NCBI RefSeq assembly: GCF_900185715.1
Contig: NZ_FYAS01000007.1
Span: 62,001 to 126,000 of the forward strand
DNA length: 64,000 nucleotides
Direction: 5' to 3'
DNA from: Allobosea sp. CS1GBMeth4
Lineage (GTDB): Bacteria; Pseudomonadota; Alphaproteobacteria; Rhizobiales; Beijerinckiaceae
Of this stretch, positions 27,701 through 37,051 are shown one piece after another. Position 1 is the stretch's first letter; every line of letters begins with the position of its first letter. The notes beneath the pieces are model-generated. The model was not told the origin of the DNA. It searched no databases and was given only the letters and a program-made list of their open reading frames with translations. The translations under genes and the position numbers were made by a program.

Positions 27701-29458
27701 ATGCGCCTGTCCTCGCTCGCGCCGGTCCTGGTCTTCGCCGCGGCCTATGCGCTGCTCTCGCTGCTGGTGACCAACTCCTACTATCAGCTCATGCTGACGC
27801 TGGTCCTCGTCTGGGCCTGCTTCGGCCTCTCCTGGAACCTGCTCTCCGGCTATACCGGCCTCGTCTCCTTCGGCCACGCCGCCTTCTTCGGCCTCGGCGC
27901 CTATACGACCGCGCTCGGGCAGATTCATTTCGACCTGACGCCCTGGCTGATGATCCCGGTCTCGGCGCTGGTCGGCGGCCTGGCCGGGCTCGCGGTCGGC
28001 TTCCCGACCTTCCGGCTGCGCGGGCACTATTTTGCTCTCGCCATGCTCGCCTATCCGCTGGCCCTGCTCTACGTCTTCGAATGGCTCGGCTATCAGGAGC
28101 TCACGCTGCCGATCAAGCGCGAGAACCCGGCGGCCTACATGCAGTTCGCCGACCACAGGGTCTACACCCTGCTGGCGCTCGCGCTGCTCGTCGCGGTGAT
28201 GCTGTTCTCGCAACGGATCGAGCGCTCGCGCTTCGGCCGCGCCCTGATGGCGATCAAGCAGAACGAGGCGGCGGCCGAGGCCGCCGGCATCGACACGCTG
28301 TCCTGGAAGCTCAAGGCCATCGCCATCTCGGGCGCGATCGCCGGGATGGTCGGCGGCTTCTATGCGACCGTGCTGCTGGTGGTGACGCCGCCTTCGGTGT
28401 TCGGCATGCTGGTCTCGGCCCAGGCGCTCACCGTCGCCATGTTCGGCGGCATCGGCAGCGTCTGGGGCCCGGTCATCGGCGCGGCCTTCCTGATTCCGGT
28501 CGCCGAGATCCTGCACGCCGAGCTCGGCGCGCGCTTCCCGGGGATTCAGGGCGTCGTCTACGGCCTCGCCATCATAGGGGTCGTCCTGATCGCGCCGGAG
28601 GGTGTCTACTGGAAGCTGCGCGACCGTTTCGGCCGGCGCGCGCAGGGCGATGCGCGCCCGGTCGCATCCGCCGCGATGGACCAGGCGGACCCGCCGACCC
28701 GCGAGAAGCCGGCCGGGGCCTCCCGGGTCGCGCTCGGCGTGCGCAACCTCTCGAAATCCTTCGGCGGGCTGAAGGCCAACCAGGACATCTCCTTCGACGT
28801 GCCGGAGGGCGCCATCCTCGGCATCATCGGCCCCAACGGGGCCGGCAAGACGACGCTGTTCAACCTGCTCAACGGCTTCCTCGCGCCCGACCAGGGCGAG
28901 GTCAGGGTCTATGGCCGCGAGACGGTCGGGATGAAGCCGCACCAGATCTGCGCGCTCGGCGTCGGCCGTACCTTCCAGGTGATGCGCCCCTTCCTGCGCA
29001 TGTCCGTCGCCGAGAACGTCGTGCTCGGCGCCTATGTCGCGACGGCCGACGACGAGGAGGCCCGGCGCCTCGCCGCCGAGGCCGTGACGCGGGTCGGCCT
29101 CTCCCACGTCGCCGACAAGCTCGCCGGCGAACTGATGACCAAGGAACTGCGGCTGATGGAGCTGGCGCGTGCGCTGGCGGGCCAGCCGAAGCTCCTTCTG
29201 CTCGACGAGACGCTGGCCGGCCTCGGCCATGGCGAGGCCGACGAGGTCGTCGCCGTGATCCGGCGCCTCGCCGCCGACTCCGTCACCATCGTGATCATCG
29301 AGCACACCATGCAGGCCATGGTGAAGCTGGTCGATCACTTCCTCGTCCTCGACCACGGCGCCGTCCTCGTCGATGGCGAGCCGCTCGCCGTGACGCGCGA
29401 TCCGCGCGTGATCGAGGCCTATCTCGGCAAGAAGTGGGTGACCGATGCTCCGGCTTGA
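27701..29458 (+). CDS. Fused Liv-type ABC permease and ATPase (LivM-LivG)
   Basis: A 585-residue fusion. Residues 1 to about 305 form the LivM permease (GLSWNLLSGYTGLVSFGHAA, FPTFRLRGHYFALAM). After a short Pro/Ala linker, residues from about 345 form the LivG ATPase with Walker A GPNGAGKTT near residue 377 and Walker B LLLLDETLAGL near residue 500. The signature region reads LMTKELRLMELARAL instead of LSGGQ, and the Walker B glutamate is followed by Thr rather than Pro; both changes occur in catabolic Liv-type ATPases. The gene overlaps the LivF start by 14 bases. Confidence 0.93.
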   Translation: MRLSSLAPVLVFAAAYALLSLLVTNSYYQLMLTLVLVWACFGLSWNLLSGYTGLVSFGHAAFFGLGAYTTALGQIHFDLTPWLMIPVSALVGGLAGLAVGFPTFRLRGHYFALAMLAYPLALLYVFEWLGYQELTLPIKRENPAAYMQFADHRVYTLLALALLVAVMLFSQRIERSRFGRALMAIKQNEAAAEAAGIDTLSWKLKAIAISGAIAGMVGGFYATVLLVVTPPSVFGMLVSAQALTVAMFGGIGSVWGPVIGAAFLIPVAEILHAELGARFPGIQGVVYGLAIIGVVLIAPEGVYWKLRDRFGRRAQGDARPVASAAMDQADPPTREKPAGASRVALGVRNLSKSFGGLKANQDISFDVPEGAILGIIGPNGAGKTTLFNLLNGFLAPDQGEVRVYGRETVGMKPHQICALGVGRTFQVMRPFLRMSVAENVVLGAYVATADDEEARRLAAEAVTRVGLSHVADKLAGELMTKELRLMELARALAGQPKLLLLDETLAGLGHGEADEVVAVIRRLAADSVTIVIIEHTMQAMVKLVDHFLVLDHGAVLVDGEPLAVTRDPRVIEAYLGKKWVTDAPA

Positions 29459-30152
29459 GAACGTCGAGGCCGGATACTCGGCCGTTCCGGTCCTGCGCGA
29501 GGTTTCGCTCTCGGTCGATGCCGGGCAGTTCGTCGCCGTCGTCGGCCCCAACGGCGCCGGAAAGACGAGCCTGTTCAAGACGATCTCGGGGGTGCTCGCG
29601 CCGCGTCGGGGTCGCATCACCTTCGAGGGCGTCGATCTCGCCCATGTCCCGCCATCGGGCCGCGCCCATCTCGGCATCGCCCATGTCCCGGAGGGCCGGC
29701 AGGTCTTTCCCTCGCTGAGCGTGATCGAGAACCTAGAGATGGGCGCCTACACGGCGGCCGGGCGGCGCGACTGGAAGCACAATATCGAGCGCATCTTCGC
29801 CTGGCTGCCGGTGCTGGCCGAGCGTCGCGGGCAGTTCGCCGGCACGCTGTCGGGCGGAGAGCAGCAGATGGTCGCGATCGGCCGCGGCCTCGCCTCCTCG
29901 CCGAAGCTCCTGATGCTCGACGAGCCGTCGATGGGGCTCGCCCCGGCGATCGCCGACTTCATCTTCGAGAAGCTGATCGAGATTCGCCGCGACACGGGGC
30001 TGACCATCCTGCTGGTCGAGCAGCGCGTCGCCGAGGCGCTGGAATCGGCCGACCACGCCTATGTGCTCGAGGCCGGCCGCGTGGTCCTCGAAGGCGGCAA
30101 CGAGACGCTGCGCGCGGATGACCGCGTCCGGCAGGCCTATCTCGGCATGTGA
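29445..30152 (+). CDS. Liv-type ABC importer ATPase (LivF family)
   Basis: A 235-residue ATPase with Walker A GPNGAGKTS (about residues 34-42), the family's HVPEGRQVFPSLSVIENL segment, signature LSGGEQQM and Walker B LLMLDEPSMGLAP. It pairs with the LivG half of the preceding fusion to power the importer. Its start lies inside the 3' end of the LivMG gene, so translation is coupled. Confidence 0.94.
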   Translation: MLRLENVEAGYSAVPVLREVSLSVDAGQFVAVVGPNGAGKTSLFKTISGVLAPRRGRITFEGVDLAHVPPSGRAHLGIAHVPEGRQVFPSLSVIENLEMGAYTAAGRRDWKHNIERIFAWLPVLAERRGQFAGTLSGGEQQMVAIGRGLASSPKLLMLDEPSMGLAPAIADFIFEKLIEIRRDTGLTILLVEQRVAEALESADHAYVLEAGRVVLEGGNETLRADDRVRQAYLGM

Positions 30153-30242
30153 CCGCGCGAGAGCATCCGATCGAGCCGAGACACCTGGAAGACGACCCGA
30201 AAGCCGCGGCCACAGCGGCGACACACTGGAGGAGACCCGAAC

Positions 30243-31475
30243 ATGACGACGAGACGATCCGTGACCGCAAGCCTGACCGTTCTGCCCGCTGTCGCAGCGC
30301 TCGGCCTGGCCTTTCCGGCGGCCGCCCAGAATCCGGCCGAGGTGAAGGTCGGTCTGCTGGTGCCGCTGTCCGGGCTCTACGCGCGCCCCGGCCAGGTCAT
30401 GAAGATGGGCGCCGAGATGGCGATCGAGCACATCAACGCGCAGGGCGGCATCAAGGCGCTCGGCGGCGCGCGGCTGAAGCTCGTCCTGCTCGATTCCGGC
30501 GACACGGTCGAGAAGGCCAAGAACGCGGCTCAGCGCATGGTCGCGCAGGAGAGTGACCTGGTCGCCGCCAGCGGCGCCTATCTCTCCTCCTTCACCCTCG
30601 CCGCGACGGAGGTCACGGAGCGCGCCGGCCTGCCGATGCTGACGCTGTCCTATTCCGACCTGATCACCGATCGCGGATTCAAATACGTCTTCCAGACCTC
30701 GGCGACGGCGGCATCCCAGGCCGAGCAATGCCTGCCCGAGGTGATGAAGGTCGCCGAGAAGGCGACGGGCGTGCGGCCCAGGACCGTCGCGATCATCACC
30801 GACAACACCGGTGCCTCCGTCGCTTCCGTCAAGCCGATGCGCGAGCGCCTGCTCAAGGAGCACGGGCTGAACCTCGTCGTCGACGAGACCTTCACCCCGC
30901 CGCTCTCCGATGCGACTCCGCTCGTCCAGAAGGTCCGCGCGACCCGGCCGGACCTCCTGTTCTTCCTTCCGACGGTGATCTCCGACGGCAAGCTCATCCT
31001 CGAGAAGATGAACGAGTTCGGCCTCGGCCAGGCCCGCATCCCGACGATCTCCTTCGGCATCGCCATCGCCGAGCCGGAAATGCTCAAGACCATGAGCGCC
31101 GACCTCCTGCAGGGCGTGATGACCTGCGTCGGGAGCTGGGGCTCCAAGGGCCACGAGCCGCTGATCGCCGAGCTGAAGACGAAATACGGCGAGCCCTGGA
31201 TGACCCAGAACGGAATCTCGACCTATGCCGACATCTGGGTCGTCGCAGCCGCGCTCGAGAAGGCGGGCAAGGCCGACAAGGAAGCCGTCGCCCAGGCGCT
31301 GCGCACGCTCGATCTCGGCCCGTCGAAATACTACCCGGGCGGCCTGATCAAATTCGACGACAAGGGCCGCCGCGTGAACGCCGGCCTCACCATCGTGCAG
31401 TGGCAGAACGGCGTGCCCAACACCGTCTTCCCGCCCGATCTCGCGCTGGCGCAGGCGATCTGGTCCAAGAAGTGA
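30243..31475 (+). CDS. Liv-type ABC importer periplasmic binding protein (LivK family)
   Basis: A 410-residue class I periplasmic binding protein. The Sec signal spans about residues 1-28, ending at PAAAQ. The mature part begins EVKVGLLVPLSGLYARPGQ, the family's first strand and ligand loop, and continues GAEMAIEHINAQGG. GGAGGAGACC lies before the ATG region. It is the specificity component of the importer at 26743-30152. The ligand is unknown; similar proteins bind aromatic acids or amides as often as amino acids. Confidence 0.93.
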   Translation: MTTRRSVTASLTVLPAVAALGLAFPAAAQNPAEVKVGLLVPLSGLYARPGQVMKMGAEMAIEHINAQGGIKALGGARLKLVLLDSGDTVEKAKNAAQRMVAQESDLVAASGAYLSSFTLAATEVTERAGLPMLTLSYSDLITDRGFKYVFQTSATAASQAEQCLPEVMKVAEKATGVRPRTVAIITDNTGASVASVKPMRERLLKEHGLNLVVDETFTPPLSDATPLVQKVRATRPDLLFFLPTVISDGKLILEKMNEFGLGQARIPTISFGIAIAEPEMLKTMSADLLQGVMTCVGSWGSKGHEPLIAELKTKYGEPWMTQNGISTYADIWVVAAALEKAGKADKEAVAQALRTLDLGPSKYYPGGLIKFDDKGRRVNAGLTIVQWQNGVPNTVFPPDLALAQAIWSKK

Positions 31476-31556
31476 CGAAGCCCGGCCGGCCATGGCGCCG
31501 GCCGCCCCGCCCGGGCGCCGCCCGGGCCTTTCCCACCGCTCAAGCTGGAGAACGAC

Positions 31557-31940
31557 ATGAGCAAGGACGTCTTCGATCGGGGTCTCGCCATCCGCAAGGA
31601 CGTGCTCGGCAGGGAATTCGTCGAGAAGTCGCTGGAGACCGCGGATGATTTCAACATGCCGATGCAGGAACTCACGACGGAGTATTGCTGGGGGGCCGTC
31701 TGGGGGCGCGAGGGACTGCCGCGCAAGACGCGCTCGATGCTGAACCTCGCCATGATCAGCGCGCTGAACCGGCCTCATGAGCTGAAGATGCACGTCAAGG
31801 GCGCGCTGCGGAACGGCGTCAGCAAGGACGAGATCCGCGAGGTCTTCCTCCAGGTTGCGATCTATGCCGGCATTCCGGCGGGGGTCGATTCCTTCCGGAT
31901 CGCGCGCGAGGCCTTCAAGGAAATGGAGGCCGGGGGGTGA
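31557..31940 (+). CDS. Carboxymuconolactone decarboxylase family protein, second copy
   Basis: A 127-residue single-domain CMD protein, paralogous to the one at 19822. The same blocks are present: TEYCWGAVWGREGLPRKTR, LNRPHELKMHVKGALRNG and DEIREVFLQVAIYAGIPAG. There is no AhpD-type CxxC. Last gene of module B, preceded by a GGAGAAC ribosome binding site. It probably performs the decarboxylation or isomerisation step for the imported compound. Confidence 0.9.
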   Translation: MSKDVFDRGLAIRKDVLGREFVEKSLETADDFNMPMQELTTEYCWGAVWGREGLPRKTRSMLNLAMISALNRPHELKMHVKGALRNGVSKDEIREVFLQVAIYAGIPAGVDSFRIAREAFKEMEAGG

Positions 31941-32048
31941 TCTCGCCGCTCCGGACCACCGAGGCCGCCGAGATGCGCGCCCCGTATGTCTTTCTCGGAC
32001 GATGGCAAGCGCCGTGAGACATCCGGGGGCACGCTTCGCCTGAAACGG

Positions 32049-32996
32049 CTAGCGGTGGTAGAGAGCGGGGCGGACGGTCCCGGGGCGCTCCCGGTCCGCC
32101 GGCGCGAAGATCGAAATCGCCCTCGGGTGGACCTTGAAGCGCGCGGGCGTCGCAGTGACGATCTCGCCGTCGGTGTTCACCGGCATCGGCTTGCGCGTCT
32201 CGATGTCGAACTCGACGCATTTCGCCGTCCTGACCTCGCGCCAGGCGCCGTGCGTGCCTGACCGGAACGAGCGAAGCATCAGCGCCAGCGTCCACAGGTT
32301 CTTCATCTCGAGGCTGTAGAGGTCGAGGTGGCCGTCGTCGATCTCGGCGTCCTCCTGCACCACATTGCCGCCGCCATAGTGCCGGCCGTTGCCGACCGCG
32401 ATCTGGTAGGTCTCGACATCGATCGGTCGGCCCTTCTCGATGATCTTCGCCCTGAATCTCGCGGCGCGCGCCATGACCTTCACGGCGGCCAGAGCGTAGC
32501 CGAGCCGTCCGAACCGCTTCTTCAGCACCGGGTCGAGGCTCTGCGCCAGCTCGCTGCTCAATCCGATGCTCGCGACGTTGAAGAAGGCGTGGCCGTTGAC
32601 CGTGCCGACATCGATCCGGCGCGTCTCGCCGCGGGCGATGACGTCAGCCGCGCCGATCAGGTCCATCGGGATGTCGAGGGTCCGTGCCAGATCGTTGGCC
32701 GTACCCATCGGGATGATGCCCAGCGGCAGGCCGCTCTCCATCGCCGCCAGCGCGGCCGACGACACCGAGCCGTCGCCGCCGCACACGATCACGAGATCGG
32801 CCCTATGGCGCAGGCGCACGATGTCGCGGGCGATCTCCGGCAGCGCCTCGAAGGTTTCGACGGTCACGTCGAGGCCGCTGTCCCTCAGGCGCTCGAGCAA
32901 CGGCGCGATCGATTCCTGGCCGCGGCGCGCCTTCGGATTGCGCAGGAGCAGGGCCCGTTTCGGCCCGGGTGCGGGATTGTCGGAGGAGTGGGCCAT
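32049..32996 (-). CDS. Diacylglycerol/lipid kinase family protein
   Basis: A 315-residue protein of the diacylglycerol kinase catalytic fold (YegS/DgkB type). It shows LLLRNPKARRG, the nucleotide-binding GGDGSVS (around residues 93-99), PMGTANDLAR and the C-terminal MPVNTDGEIV. It phosphorylates a membrane lipid, probably diacylglycerol or an undecaprenol-like lipid. It stands alone, reading away from fixL. Confidence 0.9.
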   Translation of the reverse strand: MAHSSDNPAPGPKRALLLRNPKARRGQESIAPLLERLRDSGLDVTVETFEALPEIARDIVRLRHRADLVIVCGGDGSVSSAALAAMESGLPLGIIPMGTANDLARTLDIPMDLIGAADVIARGETRRIDVGTVNGHAFFNVASIGLSSELAQSLDPVLKKRFGRLGYALAAVKVMARAARFRAKIIEKGRPIDVETYQIAVGNGRHYGGGNVVQEDAEIDDGHLDLYSLEMKNLWTLALMLRSFRSGTHGAWREVRTAKCVEFDIETRKPMPVNTDGEIVTATPARFKVHPRAISIFAPADRERPGTVRPALYHR

Positions 32997-33351
32997 GCGG
33001 CAGGCAGGTGGGGACCATGCCTCCCGATGTCAACCGAGCGCGCCGCGCGCCCGGCGGGCGATTCCGTACGGCGCGTGGGGGCGCCGAGAGGCCGCGGAAC
33101 CGGCCCGGGGGGCCTTCGGCCCGCCGCGCGTGCCGGATTGCGAGACCCCTCCGGATGCGTGGTTCGCCGGCTGCGCATTCCCGCCGACATGCCGACCATC
33201 CCTCGCGGACGATTGCGCCGCCGCTCCGGCAGGCGGTAAAGCTTTCAGTCCGAAGCGCGTGAACGGCGAAGGCGGTGGTCGGCAGGGCAGGGCCTTGTCA
33301 CCGGAGTGTTCCCGGACCCGCGCGGCGATGCCGTCTTGATATGAGGCCCTC
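32997..33351. other. 355-base intergenic region before fixL
   Basis: It separates the leftward lipid kinase from fixL. I see no credible gene: the open frames here are compositional and lack ribosome binding sites. No FNR/FixK-type TTGAT-N4-ATCAA box is visible. It should hold the two divergent promoters. Confidence 0.6.
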
Positions 33352-34881
33352 ATGCAGAGCGATTCGGAGGCCGATGGCGAGCCGGCCGACAGGGGCTTGA
33401 CCAGCCCGCAGCCCAGTGCCGCGACCTTCGCTCTTCTCGTGCTGGACGAGGACGGGCGGATCTGCAGCGCCAGTGCCGGTTGCGAGGGCGTCATCGGCTG
33501 GAGCGCCGGCGAGCTGCAGGGACGCTCCCACGAGGTGCTATACGGCGATGACGACCGGCAGGCGAACCGCCCGGCGATCGATCTGCGCCGCTGCCGCGAC
33601 GTGAAGCAGATCGAATTCGGCGATCCGCGCCGCAACAAGAACGGTGACCGCTTCCGTGCGCGAACCGTGATCTCGGCCCTGGAGGGGGACCGGAGCCGGC
33701 TCTTCGGCTTCGCCGTCGTCATCAGCGAGACCTTGCAGGACCAGAGCGCGGAAGTGGCCTCGCGCGCGGGCGAGGCGCATCTGCGCTCGATTCTCGAGAC
33801 GGTGCCCGACGCCATGATCGTCATCGACGAACAGGCTCGTGTCCAGTCGTTCAGCGCCACGGCGGTGCGCCAGTTCGGCTACCAGCCCGGCGAGGTCATC
33901 GGCCAGAACATCAAGATCCTGATGCCGGAGCCGTATCGCTCCCAGCATGACGGCTACATCGCCCGCTATCTGGCGACCGGCGAAAAGCGGATCATCGGGA
34001 TCGGCCGGGTCGTGGTCGGCCAGCGCAAGGACGGCTCGACCTTCCCGATGGAACTCGCCGTCGGCGAGATGCGCTCCGGCGGCCAGCGCTATTTCACCGG
34101 CTTCATCCGCGATTTGACCGAGCGCCAGCAGACCGAGACCCGCCTGCAGGAGCTGCAATCCGAGCTCGTGCACATGTCGCGCTTCACGGCGCTCGGCGAA
34201 ATGGCGTCGACGCTGGCTCACGAGCTCAATCAGCCGCTGACGGCGATCACCAACTATCTCAAGGGCTGCCATCGCATCCTGCAGAAGGTCGAGGGCGAGC
34301 AGTTCCAGATGCTGCGCGACGGGGTCAACCAGGCCGCTGAACAGGCGTTGCGGGCCGGTCAGGTCATCCGGCACCTGCGCGAATTCGTCGCCAGGGGCGA
34401 GAGCGAGCGGCATGTCGAGGCCCTGCCCAAGCTCATCGAGGAGGCGAGCGCGCTCGCGCTCGTCGGCGCCAAGGAGCGGGGCGTGCGCATAACCTTCTCC
34501 CTCGATGCCGCAGCCGCCTATGTGCTGGCGGACCGGATTCAGGTGCAGCAGGTGCTCCTCAACCTGATCCGCAATGCGCTCGATGCGATGTCGCACTCGC
34601 AGCGGCGTGAACTCGCGATCGCGACGAAGGTGTCGTCCAGCGAGCTGATCGAGGTCAGCGTCGCCGACACCGGCCCTGGCATCAACCCCGCCATCGCCGA
34701 GCAGCTGTTTCAGCCTTTCGTGACGACGAAGAAGCAGGGTATGGGGGTCGGCCTGTCAATTTGCCGCACGATCGTCGAGTCGCATGGCGGGCGGATCTGG
34801 GTGGACAGCCGTCCTGGCCACGGCAGCACCTTCAGCTTTACCCTGCGTGCGATCGATCCGGGAGAACTCCAGGATGGCTGA
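33352..34881 (+). CDS. fixL: Oxygen-sensing histidine kinase FixL
   Basis: A 509-residue sensor kinase with an N-terminal PAS-like domain (about 20-130), a second haem-binding PAS domain (about 140-258) and a HisKA-HATPase core. The haem PAS closely resembles Bradyrhizobium Fix[12 protein letters not shown] supplies the proximal haem ligand H199, and IIGIGRV supplies the oxygen-contacting arginine R219. The phosphoacceptor is H290 in [13 protein letters not shown]1 and G2 boxes follow ([21 protein letters not shown]). No membrane segment, so it is soluble. Its 3' end overlaps fixJ by 8 bases. When oxygen falls it phosphorylates FixJ. Confidence 0.96.
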   Translation: MQSDSEADGEPADRGLTSPQPSAATFALLVLDEDGRICSASAGCEGVIGWSAGELQGRSHEVLYGDDDRQANRPAIDLRRCRDVKQIEFGDPRRNKNGDRFRARTVISALEGDRSRLFGFAVVISETLQDQSAEVASRAGEAHLRSILETVPDAMIVIDEQARVQSFSATAVRQFGYQPGEVIGQNIKILMPEPYRSQHDGYIARYLATGEKRIIGIGRVVVGQRKDGSTFPMELAVGEMRSGGQRYFTGFIRDLTERQQTETRLQELQSELVHMSRFTALGEMASTLAHELNQPLTAITNYLKGCHRILQKVEGEQFQMLRDGVNQAAEQALRAGQVIRHLREFVARGESERHVEALPKLIEEASALALVGAKERGVRITFSLDAAAAYVLADRIQVQQVLLNLIRNALDAMSHSQRRELAIATKVSSSELIEVSVADTGPGINPAIAEQLFQPFVTTKKQGMGVGLSICRTIVESHGGRIWVDSRPGHGSTFSFTLRAIDPGELQDG

Positions 34882-35497
34882 AGAGCCGGTGGTTCACATC
34901 GTCGACGACGACGCGGCCGTTCGCCAGTCGCTTTCGTTCCTCCTGGCTTCGGACGGGTTGCCGGTCAGGCTGCACGAATCGGCCGTCGCCTTCCTCGACA
35001 AGGTCGGCGCCGGCGGCCAGGGCTGCGTCGTCACCGATGTCCGCATGCCCGAGATCGACGGCATCGAATTCCTGCGCCGGCTCAGGCAGCGCGGATACGC
35101 CATGCCGGTGATCGTGATGACCGGCCATGCCGATGTGCCGCTGGCGGTCGAGGCGATGAAGGAAGGTGCGCTCGACTTCGTCGAGAAGCCGTTCGACGAC
35201 GACACGATTCTCGGCGCGGTCCGCCTGGCGCTGAGTCGTCACCGCGAACAGCACCGGCTCGACAACGAATCCCAGGAGATCAGGCAGCGCCTGCAGTCGC
35301 TGTCCGAACGCGAGCGGCAGGTGCTCGACGGGCTGGTGGCCGGCAACCCCAACAAGGTCATCGCCTTCGATCTCGATATCAGCCCGCGGACGGTCGAGAT
35401 CTACCGCGCCAACGTCATGACGAAGATGCAGGCGCGCAGCCTGTCCGAACTGGTTCGCTTCGTCCTCCTCGTCGGCGCGAAGGCCGAGCGCCCATAG
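34874..35497 (+). CDS. fixJ: Response regulator FixJ
   Basis: A 207-residue response regulator with a receiver domain (phosphorylation site D55 in [12 protein letters not shown]; acidic pocket DDD at 11-13; K of VEKPFDDD) and a C-terminal LuxR-type HTH ([13 protein letters not shown]...[13 protein letters not shown]). The ATG at 34874 follows CTCCAGG and overlaps the fixL end. It is the partner of FixL and should activate fixK downstream and possibly the receiver gene at 35806. Confidence 0.96.
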   Translation: MAEEPVVHIVDDDAAVRQSLSFLLASDGLPVRLHESAVAFLDKVGAGGQGCVVTDVRMPEIDGIEFLRRLRQRGYAMPVIVMTGHADVPLAVEAMKEGALDFVEKPFDDDTILGAVRLALSRHREQHRLDNESQEIRQRLQSLSERERQVLDGLVAGNPNKVIAFDLDISPRTVEIYRANVMTKMQARSLSELVRFVLLVGAKAERP

Positions 35498-35805
35498 GGC
35501 CGTTCCGGCCGGTTCGCGCGGCGGGCCGGCCGGTCGGTCTCGCAGCCCGTGAGCGCGTGACACGTCCGCCGACGGCTGGACTCGCGCCGTTCGTGCCGGG
35601 GCCGGGACTCCTGCCCGGCACGTCGCCGCGCCGATGGCGCGCGGAACGGATATCCGAATCGGACGGAGCGGCGGCGTGCTGCACGCTCAGGTGGAGCCGC
35701 CGGCGGCCAGGACGCGTTGCCTGCGATACTAGGGGGTTTTCCTGAATTTCCGGCCGGCTTTGCGGGCGCGATAAGGGCCGGCGATATCTGTCGAGAAAAC
35801 CGCCA
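35498..35805. other. 308-base intergenic region between fixJ and receiver gene
   Basis: No convincing gene; short frames here lack ribosome binding sites. Near its end, around 35728-35745, CTAGGGGGTTTTCC lies about 60-75 bases before the start of the receiver gene. It loosely resembles the inverse of the CCCTTAGG stretch before fixK, which could reflect a common FixJ site, but I cannot establish that from two instances. Confidence 0.4.
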
Positions 35806-36195
35806 ATGCCCGAACGTGCCGGTCCGGTGATCATCGTCGACGACGATCCTGCCGTCCTTCGCTCGCTGAAGTTCGCCCTCGAGATCGAGGGCCTGACCGT
35901 GCACACCTATGGCGATGCGCACAGCCTGCTCTCGGCCGGCGAGTTGCCGCTCTCCGGCTGCCTCGTCATCGATTACGCCATGGCCGGAATGGACGGGTTC
36001 GAGCTGATCGGCCGGCTCCGGCGCAGCGACGTCCGGCTGCCGGCCATCCTGATCACCGGCGTGCTGAACCAGGAGCTCAAGGAGCGCGCGAGGCAGGCGG
36101 GTTTCCGCGAGGTGCTCGAGAAGCCCCTGCAGGACGGCTCGCTGCTCGACGGCATTCGCAGCGCGCTGATCCAGTCGTCCCAGCGGCCTCAGTAA
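35806..36195 (+). CDS. Single-domain response regulator in the fix cluster
   Basis: A 129-residue stand-alone receiver domain: acidic pocket VDDDP (11-15), phosphorylation site D56 in CLVIDYAMAGMDG, the switch threonine in ILITG and K of LEKPL. It has no output domain. The same arrangement, fixL-fixJ-receiver-fixK, is known in Bradyrhizobium. It may compete for FixL phosphate or act as a FixT-like brake; this is inference. Confidence 0.92.
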   Translation: MPERAGPVIIVDDDPAVLRSLKFALEIEGLTVHTYGDAHSLLSAGELPLSGCLVIDYAMAGMDGFELIGRLRRSDVRLPAILITGVLNQELKERARQAGFREVLEKPLQDGSLLDGIRSALIQSSQRPQ

Positions 36196-36277
36196 TATCC
36201 CTTAGGAGTGTATCGGATTTCGGGGAAACGGCGCGCGGTCTACAACATCATCGTAGATCGCAAGCGGAGAAAAGCCG

Positions 36278-36943
36278 ATGTACGCTGCTCTTCAGTCTTC
36301 CCTGCCAAGCCAGGGTATTCCAGGCGCCGTCGCGCAGTATCGGCCTTTGGCTTACATCGATGTGCCGTCACGATTCAGGAAGGGGCAGACCGTCTTTTCC
36401 GAAGGGGCGGCTGCGCAGCACTTCTATGAAGTCGTCGCCGGGACGGTGCGGACCTCGCAGCTTCTCAAGGATGGCCGGCGGCAGATCGACGCCTTCCATC
36501 TGAAGGGGGATCTGTTCGGCTTCGAATCCTCGTCCTGGCACCGGGTCGGTGCCGAGGCGATCGACGACGTCACGCTCCGGATCTACCCGCGCTCCCAGCT
36601 CGAGCGGATGCTGGCCGAGGACAGCGAGTTCGCGCAGCGTGTGGTGGCGGCGATGATGCGTTCGATCGAGCGCGCGCAGAGCCATATGCTTCTGCTCGGC
36701 CGCAAGAGCGCGCTGGAGCGCATCGCCACCTTCCTGCTCGACATGTCCGGGCGGCTCTCGGAAATGAGCCATCTGGACCTGCCGATGTCGCGCAGCGACA
36801 TCGCGGACCATCTCGGGCTGACGATCGAGACCGTTTCGCGCACGCTCACGCAGCTGGAGCGGAAGGGGGTGATCGAACTGCCTTCGCATCGCCGCTCGAT
36901 CATCCTGCGCGACCGGACCGCGCTGCGCCGTCTCGACGCCTGA
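36278..36943 (+). CDS. fixK: Crp/Fnr family activator FixK
   Basis: A 221-residue Crp/Fnr-type regulator with a cyclic-nucleotide-binding-like beta domain (about 30-110), dimer helix, and HTH with MSRSDIADHLGLTIETVSRTL (E184, S187 and R188 in the FNR-like ETVSR recognition helix). It has no cysteine at all, so neither an FNR iron-sulfur cluster nor the single redox cysteine of Bradyrhizobium FixK2 can operate. GGAGAAAAGCCG precedes the ATG. Expression should come from FixJ; the gap from 36196 contains CCCTTAGG as a possible site. The recognition helix predicts binding to TTGAT-N4-ATCAA, and such boxes lie before several nearby genes. Confidence 0.95.
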   Translation: MYAALQSSLPSQGIPGAVAQYRPLAYIDVPSRFRKGQTVFSEGAAAQHFYEVVAGTVRTSQLLKDGRRQIDAFHLKGDLFGFESSSWHRVGAEAIDDVTLRIYPRSQLERMLAEDSEFAQRVVAAMMRSIERAQSHMLLLGRKSALERIATFLLDMSGRLSEMSHLDLPMSRSDIADHLGLTIETVSRTLTQLERKGVIELPSHRRSIILRDRTALRRLDA

Positions 36944-37051
36944 ACACGCCCGGAGCGGTTCCGCGCTCCTTCGGACCGCGGAGCGGCCATGCTTGCGAAG
37001 GCCGGCTCGCAGCAGCGATAACCTGCAGTCGGAACGAGCGTGGAGCCGGCG

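Noticed and set aside
24970-27702. A 910-codon open frame on the minus strand
   Set aside because: It lies fully antisense to the PrpD and LivH genes, has the His/Arg/Asp/Gly-rich composition of a shadow frame and no recognisable domain.
29733-31793. A 686-codon minus-strand frame
   Set aside because: Antisense to LivF, the binding protein and CMD genes, with shadow composition.
36944-37010. GC-rich inverted repeat after fixK as a terminator
   Set aside because: Arms are imperfect and no T-run follows; not separable from general GC-rich background.
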